A stretch of 64,000 nt of DNA, taken from NCBI GenBank assembly GCA_001986395.2, contig MQVO02000014.1, positions 682,001 to 746,000 of the forward strand, in the 5' to 3' direction. The first letter of the stretch is position 1. Each line of letters starts with the position of its first letter. The stretch is from Irpex lacteus (taxonomy: Eukaryota; Basidiomycota; Agaricomycetes; Polyporales; Irpicaceae). Shown in pieces: positions 12,237 to 22,169 of the stretch. Below the pieces are notes generated by a model. The model saw only the letters and a list, made by a program, of their open reading frames with translations. It was not told the DNA's origin and searched no databases. A program made the translations under genes and the position numbers.

Positions 12237-14465
12237 TCACAAAGCGAGAGCAAGCAACACAGCACTGAACGCACCAGCCCATCCGAAGCCAGCAGTCGCA
12301 CCCATAGCCGCCGAGCTCTTCGAGCTCGCGTTCGTCTTTCCTCCAGTGCTACTTCCACTTCCTCCACTCGTGCTGTTCCCACTTCCACTTCCACTCGTGC
12401 TGTTCCCGGAACTTTCAGTCGTGTTGCTTGCCACACCACCCACGAACACAACTGCCAATCCGGGTCCAGGAACGCTGATAGTCGCACCGCCGTCCTTGGT
12501 CCACTGCACCTCCTTGTCCTGTGCCCAATCCCCGTTCAAGGTCGAAGGTGCGGTAACAGGAATGCCGTTCGTCACACCCGCGTACGTGAGATTGCCGTAG
12601 GTGACCTGTGTCACCTCGGTGGCAGTCGCGGCCGTGAGGTACCTCACGGTTACGGTTCCCTGACTCTCCGAAGACGAGAACAGCGAGCTGGGAAGCTGGA
12701 AGTCGGTGCTCGCCAACGACTGGTTCGCGTAGTTGAACAACACCAAGCTTTGCACTTGAGATGACCCAGCGTCGTAGACTGCGTATCCCGCCTGAACAGC
12801 CGCGTAATCCTTCGTCGAGTTGCTGATGTTCAGGTCCACGACCTTCGTCCCGTTAGCGCCACCTCCAGAACTCTGCAGTGCCTCGTTCACAGCGAGCATG
12901 GCGTAGAAGTTCGGATTCGTCATCCACTCGCCGTTAGGCTGGCCGGGGTCACCGTTGGGAGGGTCGAACAGGTTGTACTGCACGCCCTTCTCTCGGGTGT
13001 GCAGGTATGCGGCGCTGTAGCCTACAGCGGCCATCTGCAAGGCGTAGTCGGCAGTCCAGAGGGCCATGCCGAAGGTGTTGGATTCGGGGATACCACCGCA
13101 GGAGGCGGAGTTGAACTCGTCCATGAGGACGGGTTTGCGTTGCTCCTGGGGAACGGTACCGAGGTAGGCGAAGGCGTCGGAGTTCCAGCCTGCGAGGTTG
13201 ACGGTGTTGGTGTGGGACATGTACCAGTCAAGGTGGAAGGGGTATTTGCCGAAGCAGCTGGGAAGTGAGATTAGAATGAGTTTGAGTGTACATAAAAGGC
13301 TACGGTGAACCGTACTTGTTCTGTGGGTAATGTTGCAAAGTGAGGTACTTGAGATGAGGTGCAAAGTCTTGGAGCCATCCTGAGTTGAGGACGTCTTTGA
13401 ACGACTGTAACGCGAGCAAGTCAAGTCAGCACACGTCTTATACTATGAGAGTCCTAGCATGCTGTTATGGTGCACGGGTGGCGTGGGATAATATACACAG
13501 CAGCGCATAAATGGATGACCACAGCGCGCGTGTGAACCGCATCACCGAAAACACTGAGATAACCGACAGATACGCACCCAGAAGCAGCATATGGTGGGCC
13601 CGGCAAGCTTGTTCAGGGAGAGGAAGTCCCCCGTCGGTGTCTTTTGCAAATTGTTTTGGGCAACCCAATTATCCTGTGTCATTTAAAGATCGGGGATGCC
13701 AGATTTAGTATGCAAGAAGGTTGAGAGGATGAGAAGGCGAACGTACACCGATGTAATCGTTGGTAGTGTAGTTGGCAATGTTAGGACGTTGACCGTGGGC
13801 AGTGTAGAGATCAGGTTCCTGCAGTTATTGGTCGTTCATAAGAACCATGCTACAGCGCTTGGGTGACAGACGTACGTTTCCGAGGAGCGCACCGTCCAGG
13901 TAGTCACCCAGGATCTTCTGAGCGTCACTTGCGACCAAGGGTGTATTGGTGCTGTTTGGGTTACGCAAGGTCAAGCCTATAGATTTTACTTCATACTTGC
14001 AATTATTTTGAAATATTTTATGGTGCACACACCGATCAACCACTGAGAGTCAACCTTATCGCTCGTCGTCTTCATGATGTCAAACAGTACTTGACCGTAA
14101 GTCACAGGTTGATCGTCTTTGCTCGCCGTCGGGTCCGTAAAGTTAATGATCTGTTGCTGTTCTGGAACGTATGTTGAACTATCCATGGAGTTTCCTCCAA
14201 CCCTAAGCCGCACGGGTTGCCCCGCGCCTCGTTGATGCAACGTCTCCAGGTAATTCGTTACAGCCACTGGGATGGACGAGGTGTCGTTCCCAAAGTATAC
14301 ATTCATAAACGATAGCTCGAGAGAGATACCCAGGAAGTTAGGGTAGACGGTTACGACGCTATCGCCCGGAGCCGAAGAGGGCGCGTCCACTGGCACGGAG
14401 GCGGAGAAAGCTGGCGCAATGAGACATGCCAACGCCAAAAGCGTCGGCGAGATGAACCGCGGCAT
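12237..14465 (-). CDS. Secreted, probably GPI-anchored glycoside hydrolase family 79 (beta-glucuronidase/heparanase-like)
   Basis: The signal peptide is MPRFISPTLLALACLIAP AFSA. The fold begins with VVTVYPNFLGISLELSFMN and RLRVGGNSMDSSTY. The acid/base glutamate is in GN-EPDLYTAHGQRP; the codon follows an intron near 13820. A second glutamate in VLMDEFNSASCGG (near 13110) is the probable nucleophile. A C-terminal beta domain follows. The extreme C-terminus is a Ser/Gly/Thr-rich linker (SGNSTSGSGSGNSTSGG) and a hydrophobic tail (FGWAGAFSAVLLALAL) with no following charged residues, which is the pattern of a GPI signal. This suggests retention on the cell wall or plasma membrane. The expected role is removal of glucuronic acid (or 4-O-methyl glucuronic acid) from arabinogalactan or xylan side chains. 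It converges with the GNAT gene. Confidence 0.87.
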
Positions 14466-15407
14466 GGCGGTGGTTGTAAGGAGTAAAGAGCGGAAGCGAG
14501 GGAAAGAGTGGAAGGGAGGGCTGAAGTTGTCCTCGTCGTTGCAGTATAAGGCGAGATGAGAGCAGAAGAGAAGAATGAGGGGGGAGGGCGTCTCCAGTGC
14601 TGAGGATATAGCGTGCGGTGATGTTGGGGACCTGGCCACGGGATACCTTCGCCGTGTTAGAAAAGTTCAGAAAGTCGAACTCTCCGCATCTTTGGGCTGA
14701 TATGGCAACTGACAGCCCTCCTGGGCGTTATGTCAAAGACAACAAATGTCGCCGTGATTCTCTAATCATTAGTTTGTCGGCTGGTGTATCCCCTTCGTGG
14801 AAACAACCTGGCGGATCGGATGGAATGCGTTATAGGGCTGCTCGTTTCGGGTTGTCGGAGACGACTTGGTGCTCATACGACCCCTTTTTGAGCCTGATTG
14901 ATCCCCATCTATGAAGCTCTAGCTAAGTGGAGATAGCAACTGCAATGAAATTGGTAGCTGAGTCAGTAATAAGTCCGTAGTAGTATAACTACTAGTAGAA
15001 CACAAGCAGAGACTGCCTTACTTACGTGCGTTGTTTTCATCGTGTATCGTACCTGGGGACGACAGAAGTGGCGGTACATCGTCGGAGGTCTATCAAGGAA
15101 CCCCAGCTCTTCAATGCAGGTCGCAATACAATCATTTGATCCGATCACCCAGCGTCGGTGTACAGCATGCGGGTGACCCACCTCCCCTGCCGCTCACCAT
15201 AACCATGGATCTGGTTCAGCGTGCAGGTTCTTCTATTGATACGAGGAGTTGGCATAGCCTCTCACGCCTTCAAGTCATTGGTCATTTGCGCGACCTTCGT
15301 GTTCTCAGGTAGTCCAACCGGCTCCATGATATCCAGCATACATACATATATGGTCCGTACAACAAAGATAAAAGCACACGCTCTTCAAGGTACAAAATAA
15401 TTATGCC
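14466..15407. other. Intergenic interval
   Basis: 942 bp between the GH79 start and the 3' end of the aspartic protease. It holds the GH79 promoter. Short open frames here have no recognisable family. Confidence 0.45.
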
Positions 15408-17744
15408 TTAGTCTCGCAGAGCAACTCCAACAGTCTTCTCCCCTTGGTTGACTAAGAATGACGCGGATTAGTATCAATGTGGGCGGGAAATGGCGTAGAA
15501 CTCACAAACAACGTATACATTCTTCAAGAATACATCGCCGAATATGTCAAAGTCCTGATCTCCGCGGCTCTGCAAACCACCCAGAGTGTATCCTTCACCG
15601 GCTGGACCAAACCCAAAGTTCTCTCTGTGGATTCTGAAGAGGTAGTCGCCAACTGCGAACGACACTTCGGGAATGCGCGCATCGTTGGGGTATTTCCATC
15701 CGCCTTGGTCATCATCGTATGTAGCGCCATCGATTTTGCCTGGAATTTTGCGTTAGTGTACGCTGTGAGAATGATGTCGGTAAAGTACCGTAAATATGCT
15801 CTAGGGTCTCCTCATCTGTAAGAAGAAGTGATGTTCCAGTATCTAATATTGCCGTATTCCTTCGTCGCTTATATACTTTTCCTTTGAGACTGTACGACGG
15901 GGAGTCCACCTGCCAAAAGCCTCGGGAACTAATACAATCAGCTTTCCGGGTCAAATAATTTCAGAGAGGAAAGTCGTACTTATCAACGTCTGTATAGTGT
16001 AGGCGATGAGAGGTGACAGATTTATCGATGTGGCCTTGCTTACACAATTGCGAGTGAGCCAAGCTAATTGAGAAGCAATCTATTGTGAACGCACCGAAAG
16101 AATAGAATCCAGATTGTCCCTTTCCGCCTAACATGACGGTGAAGATGGGTTCATCAATCACCCCCTGCTCAATCATATTCTCCATCGGAGTCTTCACCTT
16201 GTCCGGCTCAACCGTGTTGAGTTTGGGCCAACCGAGACCCAGAAGCCCGTCGTTTCCTCCGTCAGCCAAGAACGCAGAACTCAGCTCCCTCGCACATTCC
16301 ACCGACTGATGAGGAATAGTTACGCCTGCGACAGAGACGACATCCTCGTAAACATCTCCCGAGGCCGACGAGCCATCGCCATAGGAAATTTGCCATGTAC
16401 TGCCCTCTTCTTGTCTTGCCGTCTCAGAGTGTCGAGGACTGTAGATGTGATGGCTCTTGAAGTGGTGCTTGGACACCTCAGCTAGTTCGCAGGACCAGAT
16501 CCAGAGGTCGGACGATCCTGTGTCGAAGTCTAAATAGACAGTAACAGCGGGCGTTCCAACCTTGACTGGAACGACGTATTCGGAACTAAACATGCTCTAC
16601 CTCAGCGTCATGAAATAATCTCCGAGGAGGAAGTCTCTTACTCTAGAAGAGATGAGGTCATTAACTATAATGGCGATAGAGCCAGGAAAATGAGACGCAT
16701 ACCGTTCTGTACCGACTCGGCCGGCACCTCATGGTCTATATCCCTAGTATCTCCCCTCAGCTTTACCAGCTTGTTATCTTTCATGCAGAATCCAGCGTAT
16801 CGGCCTGCCTCGCTCGCAAAACCATACCGACGAGCAGCACGAGCATATGCCGCATAGAACGACGGTCGACCTCCCTCGTAGCACTTCGGGAAGTAAAGGT
16901 GATGCAGCCTCTTCCTAAACTTCCGCCTTGCGTCTTCTATTGGTCTCGAGAGATCCTCTGCAGCCTCTCCAATTTGGTCAAGTGCGGCGTCGACGACTTG
17001 CTCAACGTCTTCTGGAGGGGCATCGTATTCACGGCGGCCACGATCACGATCATAGTAGTCTTGTTTGCGACGGTCGTCGGCGTAGTCCCGGCTGCGGTAG
17101 TCCCGGTCGCGGTCCCGGTCGTCGCGTCTGCGGCTGTCACGTCTGCGCTCGTCGTCTCTGCGGTAATCGCGTCTACTGCTGCCATATCTGCTGAGGTCGT
17201 CGCGTCCGCTTTCGCGTTTGCTACCGTATCTGCTGAGATCGTCGCGTCCGCCTCCACGCCTGCTATCGTGTCTGCTGAGGTCATCACGCCTGCTTTCGTG
17301 TCTGCTGCCGTTTCTGCTGGGGCCGTCGCGCTTGCTTTCGCGTCTGCGACTATCACGTCTGCGGTCTTCACTGTTGCGGTCATTGCGAATGCGATCGTCG
17401 TAGTCGACTCGGTCGTCACGACCTACGCGGTCATCGTAGACAAGACGGCCGTCCTGGTCAACCCGGTCAACGTGAGGAACGTGGTCGTCGTGGTCAATGG
17501 GGTCGCCGCGTTCGATAGGTTCATCTTGGACAGCGGAGTGGTGGTGGGAGACGGGGTAATCAAGGGGGTAGTCTTGGTCAATGGGATTAGCGTGAACAAC
17601 ATCAGATTCATAGCGATCATCTTGGGCGTCGTGGTCGTGGTCGTAGTTTCGATGATCAGGGTAGTCGGGGTCGTCCACGGGCTCTGCCTTGATAACCTCC
17701 ACAACGGTAGGTTCTTCCAGGTGCTTCGAATGGAAACATCCCAT
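15408..17744 (-). CDS. Aspartic protease (A1) with a predicted N-myristoyl motif and long Arg/Asp-rich N-terminal extension
   Basis: The catalytic half is a pepsin-type protease. It contains SEYVVPVKVG, first active site DFDTGSSDLW (near 16530), flap QISYGDGSSASGD, second active site AILDTGTSLLL (near 15865), and the end IFGDVFLKNVYVVF-NQGEKTVGVALRD with TAA at 15408-15410. The upstream frame starts MGCFHSK (Gly2/Cys3, the Src-like myristoylation and palmitoylation pattern). It runs through about 180 residues of RD/RRDS repeats. It then reads GRPSFYAAYARAARRYGF ... HEVPAESVQN, which resembles an A1 propeptide just before the mature enzyme. A 38-nt intron (GTATGCG to TTATAG), a 23-nt exon and a 45-nt intron (GTAAGAG to GAGGTAG) keep the frame from VQN into SMFSSEYVVPV. 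No signal peptide is seen. The alternative is two genes: one ending at 16665 (or 16638 if spliced to CTTCTAG), and a propeptide-less protease starting at 16593. Confidence 0.62.
16980..17560 (-). repeat. Degenerate RD/RRDS-coding repeat region
   Basis: Tandem imperfect repeats encode units such as DDLSRHDSRR, DDLSRYGSKR and DDLSRYGSSRR, followed by RRRDDRDRDRDYRSRDY. Upstream is a V/H/D-rich stretch with DHDDHVPHVDRVDQDGR. The purine-rich coding strand also leaves long spurious Val/Ala-rich frames open on the other strand. Confidence 0.75.
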
Positions 17745-18623
17745 TGCGGCAATTTGCTGAAGAAAAGAAGGTCGCCTCAGCACCTAAGTAGGGCAAGATT
17801 GTGAGCCACACGCGGGCAGATGCAGGGAAGACGAAGACACTCTCGGGGATGACGCGGGGTACGACGAGGTCGCTCGATGGAGACTGGTCGAGTTGAAGCC
17901 TTAAGAGTTTTAAGTAAGACGAACACGTTTCCCGAATCCCAAGTGACGGGAGAGGGTCATGAGGACTTTTGACAAAGTCTGAACTCACTGTGAACGCCCA
18001 ACGACTACGATAAAGATGGCCGTATGCTATGCATATTTATCCTTCTGCCGGATCTTGACAAAATTGGAACAAGATTAGAACAAGAGTCGCCATCCTTGTG
18101 GGTATCGTTTCCACTTCAGAGAATGCATCGTTGGTAAGAACGCGCTTCAAACGACCCTCAGGCGACTGTCAAGGCAGATCCGATGATGTGTGGAGAAACA
18201 TGGATACGATATACAGCTCATCGTAGCGCAAGACGTGCAGCAAAGGCACAAGGGCGGTCACGGTGATGGGAAATGCGATGGCAATGGGTGCAGAAGCCAA
18301 CATGAGGCCTGTCGGAAGTGCGTAGCAAATGGTATCCGCTTATGGCATGTGTAGTGTTCAAGGTTCAGAACGCTCAGAGTTCAGTAACTTCAATAACATC
18401 CAATCCATACGTGAGCTCCCATAAATCGGAAAATGAAACGAAAAGTTCAACTGACATACTTTGCGGTAACCATCAATCGATGATGAATGTGTCAGAAATC
18501 AGCCAAACACATGGCAGGGATGAAGCAGTATTACGGACGTGAGCACAACGTACAAGAACTTGAAAGCGGAACGAAGATATAGCAACAGGCGCACAGACAC
18601 TCATCAATACCAGAAACGAAGTT
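17745..18623. other. Intergenic interval
   Basis: 879 bp between the protease start and the SAP18 3' end. No gene, repeat or RNA was recognised. Confidence 0.45.
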
Positions 18624-19602
18624 TTAATCGTACCGGGAACCACGTCTTCTCGGAGGACTTCGCGACCTTGACAAGGACTGTGAACGTCGGCGCCCTCCCC
18701 TGTCCCCCCAGCCGGATCTATGTGGTGGGCTTTCTCGCCTAGGAGGTGGGACTCTTGGATTTGCTCTCCCTCCCCTACCTCGTGCAGCTGAAGAAGGAGC
18801 ATCTGATGCTCCTCTCCAATGTCCTCCGCCCCTGCCAGGTCCGGATGCCGCACCACTACCCAGTGTACTACCCCAACCACCGTCACCACGGCTCGCTTCC
18901 TTTTTCCATCCATTTCCTACAGCGGGGGCTGACGCAGCAGCGGCCACTGCACCACTTCCCTTGATGGTAAGCTCTCCAGTCGAACCGCTTGGTGCCAGTG
19001 TGACGTTCTTGGGCAATTGAACCATTACGCAAAGGTAATCTCCGGGGACAAAGCGTAGCTCCTCCAGCGTACGATCATCGTCAGCTGAGGTCGGCGCAGC
19101 TTCTACGTCAGTGAGGAGGCGGGGAGCAGGGGAAGTCAAAGTGCCAGGCTCTCCGAGGATATCGCGAGAGTAGACAGTGCCAAGGTCCTTCTGAGCCGCG
19201 CGACCACGATTTGCGGAGTCCGCGTAGACAGCTCGGAAAGAGTATCGCGCGAGGGGGTGTCTGTATTCTGTGCTTGGAGGTGCAGTTGAGCGCAGAGTTG
19301 TGAGAACCTCACGAAGAGTCGCGTCTCGCCTACGTATGTGAAACGAGTTAGAAACAGTTTCCAGTCGCACCGACGTGACACGCACCATGTGAATATCTGC
19401 TGCTCGTCGGTAGTTGGCAGTGGCCCGTCCTCGAACTGTGTCAAACGATGAAATGCTCCGACTTTAATGAATGCGCGTATGAGGAATGGGGCAGTCTATG
19501 TTACAAGATGTGAATGATATCTCCGGTCAGTCAATGTAGCAGATAGTAGCCTACCTTTTCTCTGTCTACTATTGGTTTCCCAGACGGCGTGGTGTCCTCC
19601 AT
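18624..19602 (-). CDS. SAP18: SAP18 homologue (Sin3-associated protein / ASAP-PSAP subunit) with RGG and RS tail
   Basis: Exon 1 reads MEDTTPSGKPIVDREK. After a GTAGGC...CATAG intron the frame continues TAPFLIRAFIKVGAFHR, LTQFEDGPLPTTDEQQIFTW, RDATLREVLTTLRST, HPLARYSFRAVYAD. These match the SAP18 ubiquitin-like fold hallmarks VDREKT-P-LLR-F, IYTW-DATL-EL and F-F-IVF-D. The core ends FVPGDYLCVMVQLP. A C-terminal extension of about 110 residues is rich in Gly/Arg (GPGRGGGHWRG, ARGRGG) and ends in an RS stretch (RRRSQSLSRSRSPPRRRGSRYD). SAP18 acts in Sin3/HDAC repression and in the exon-junction-associated ASAP/PSAP splicing complexes. The RS tail points to the RNA side. The start is the in-frame Met just before VDREK. 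Confidence 0.9.
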
Positions 19603-20126
19603 GTTAAACGAGTTAGAGGCGGGGTGTGTGAGTTTTGACGTTGTGCTTGTGCTGACTTGGAGGTTCGAGCTCACTGGCGTCGAATACCTGGGTAGCTTAG
19701 GTAATCAAATATCTTCCCACGGCCGTCGGCATTGTAAGATCGAATCTGGTAATTGCTTAGTGCTCGAGCTCACTGCTGGCCACGGCGTTCTCTGCGTAGC
19801 TTTGCATCACGGCAACCACTGCGTATCCTGTTTCAAAGTGGGTTGAGCTACGCTGTCGACTTACGCATAGTTAGACACGACAATGTTTTGATTCCCACGC
19901 TCTATGCTAGCCTGGATGTGTGCATCATTGCCTCATGTCGGAGGTCCTCACCCACACCTTGCGACTCTCATGCCTCTTCATCTCTGTCTTGCTTCACTTC
20001 TGTCTCCCTATTAATCTGTCTGTCTGTACTCACTTATTTCATTCAACGGTCGTCTATCTCGCTTCGGTCTTTGCGCCAATCTGGTCAACATTCCCGGAAC
20101 TGTAAAGTCATAATCTATTGCCTACT
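19603..20126. other. Bidirectional promoter interval, SAP18 / NADAR protein
   Basis: 524 bp, pyrimidine-rich toward the plus-strand gene (TCTGTCTTGCTTC-type tracts near 19980-20060). No TATA box was seen. Confidence 0.4.
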
Positions 20127-21917
20127 ATGGGCAATAACAGCTCTCGTGGTGCATACCCACCGCAATACCCTCCGAAGCATACCTATTACTCCGAGCGCAG
20201 AGGACATAAACCACGCAAAGGAGGTGGAGGAAAGATGCGCTATCGCGAAGAGGATGAATACGAGTACGGAGAGCGGTACCCACCCCACATGCACTCGAGT
20301 TCTCGTTATCCTCAACAATATAACAGTACGTTAATTGATCCTTGAGAGAGTGGACACAGCTTATACTAGTTTGCTTCTCTTCGTGGACTTAAGCATACCA
20401 CGCAGGCTTTGCAGCACCCTACAATTATCAACCTATACCACCGCCTCAGCTGCCCTTCCCGAACGTATCTACCCCAAGTCCATACCCCGTGATACCACCT
20501 GTACCTCCGCGACACCATTACAGTTCATCAGCACCTATCATACCAGGCAACTCATATCTCTCGCAACCGAACGTTCACATGCCTGAACCAGCTCCTGCGG
20601 CTCCAGTTTATCCCAATCAACCAATGCCTGGTGGACCTGTGATACCAAACATGTCATATCCGTCAGCACATCCCCATGCCTCTTCATTCCCCGTTATACC
20701 ACCGGCCTCTACGCCGTTTCCTCAGCCACAGGTCGGCGGTGGCCCCGGGACGGCCACGTCCGACGAGTATACACCTCCGCCTAACATGCATGAAGGACAA
20801 CCTCTTGCTCCTGGACAGTATGGGCCAAGCAGGGTTCAGTACTCGCCTCTAGGCTCGGTGAAGTTTCACGAGAACCCCCTCCCCACTCCGCCGAAAGACC
20901 TCTTCGAATTATCCCCTTACGTTGGCCTATTGAAAGACTTACATCGACCAATTGAGGAAACTACCCTTAGGAGAGCCGCGACGTCACCGCAGTACGTGAA
21001 TGCCTATATTGTATCACCTAACGGCTCGCAGGCGAGTCGTGAGAAGAAGCCACGCAAAGGACTATTTCGCTCACTGAGTAATCGTCTAGCCGGAAAGCAT
21101 AAACGTGAACCAGAGCCTCCAGCCGCACATCCCATTCCCGTAGTGCTTGCTACCACTGGTGTACCCCCTCCTGCTACTATGTATCCTCCTGTAATACCCG
21201 GCGCCGGTTATGGACCAGTCATACCTCCGCCTGGAACTGTATTCTCTGCTGGGTCCCCAGCCGGATTTGTCCCCGACGGCCAACGTCCGTCGACTCCTCA
21301 GCCACCTCAAGCACCCCCATCACCAGCCCCTTCCCATCGCTCCCGTCGTTCTCATCACTCACCGCGGTCTGCGCATCGTAGTAGTCCAGCTCCACAGCCA
21401 ACCCTTAAAATCGACCTCCATAGCGAGTATTCAGGTTTAACACACCTCTCGCCTCATCGTATCCTTCATTCGCGGAGACGCTGGCCCTCGGCCTTTCACC
21501 TCCTGGAAGCATTACGGTTTATCGACACTCGCCCTGACCTGGCTGAGCAGATCAGAATGTGCCCCAACGTAGATGAGGTGAAGGCCATTGTGAGCCAGAA
21601 CTCTGCATCTAGTAGGCCAGATTGGGAGCATGTCGTGATTCCTCTCGTAAGTTTTTCTCTATTTCCGCTCTCATTTGAACTGGGCATCTAATGGTATGGA
21701 ATAGATGGAAGAGGTTCTATATGAGAAGTTTATCCAGCATCCAGATCTACGGAGACTACTCCTCAGCACAGGCGTCACCAAACTTCTACATGTCGACCCG
21801 CATGATAACTTTTGGGGCGACGGACCGCTAGGGCATGGTGCAAATGAACTTGGTAGAGCTCTAGAGCATGTCAGAGAACGCCTAGTCTCAGAAGGCTTTA
21901 CTGCTGATGATTCGTAG
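20127..21917 (+). CDS. Proline-rich protein with C-terminal NADAR (YbiA-like) domain and possible N-myristoylation site
   Basis: The start MGNNSSRGAY has Gly2 and Ser6, a plausible N-myristoyl signal. About 380 residues of Pro/Tyr/Ser-rich low complexity follow (PPVPPRHHYSSSAPIIPG, repeated VIP/PPA units) with basic patches (SREKKPRKGLFRSLSNRLAG). The C-terminal 160 residues are NADAR-like: SEYSGLTHLSP, RRWPSAFHLLEALRFI, MCPNVDEVKAIVSQN, EEVLYEKFIQHPDLRRLLLS, TGVTKLLHVDPHDNFWGDG, GHGANELGRALEHVRERL. These match the YbiA pattern for the Y-P-T-x-E-H region, the KF-x-P-L-LL-TG helix and D-x-FWG-G---G-N-LG. The usual Y-P-T-A-E-H is altered here to W-P-S-A-F-H. NADAR domains cleave N-glycosidic bonds of riboflavin intermediates or ADP-ribose derivatives. 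Introns occur near 20325-20401 and 21648-21704; it ends TAG at 21917. Confidence 0.8.
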
Positions 21918-22169
21918 CCCATTCCTCGCCTTTCTTGCTGTCTTTACACTTGTCACGTTGGGGTTCGGATGCTTCATTTCACGCACTCACGCACGACTAC
22001 TACCTTCACCATTCACGAGCTTGATGATCCAGACGAACTTTCGGGTATGTGTAGCATATCATTGAGCTGAGGCAGAGCCTTCTACTATACGAGCATAGAA
22101 TACTTTGTAAGACCTAGGTGTATGGCTGCAACAGCAGCACCGTCAATAACCTAGCGTACACACCCTACT

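Noticed and set aside
16731..17804. Long plus-strand open frame (357 codons) opposite the RD-repeat region
   Set aside because: Its Val/Ala/Ile-rich product is the mirror of purine-rich RD codons. It has no domain, and the minus strand has the coherent protein.
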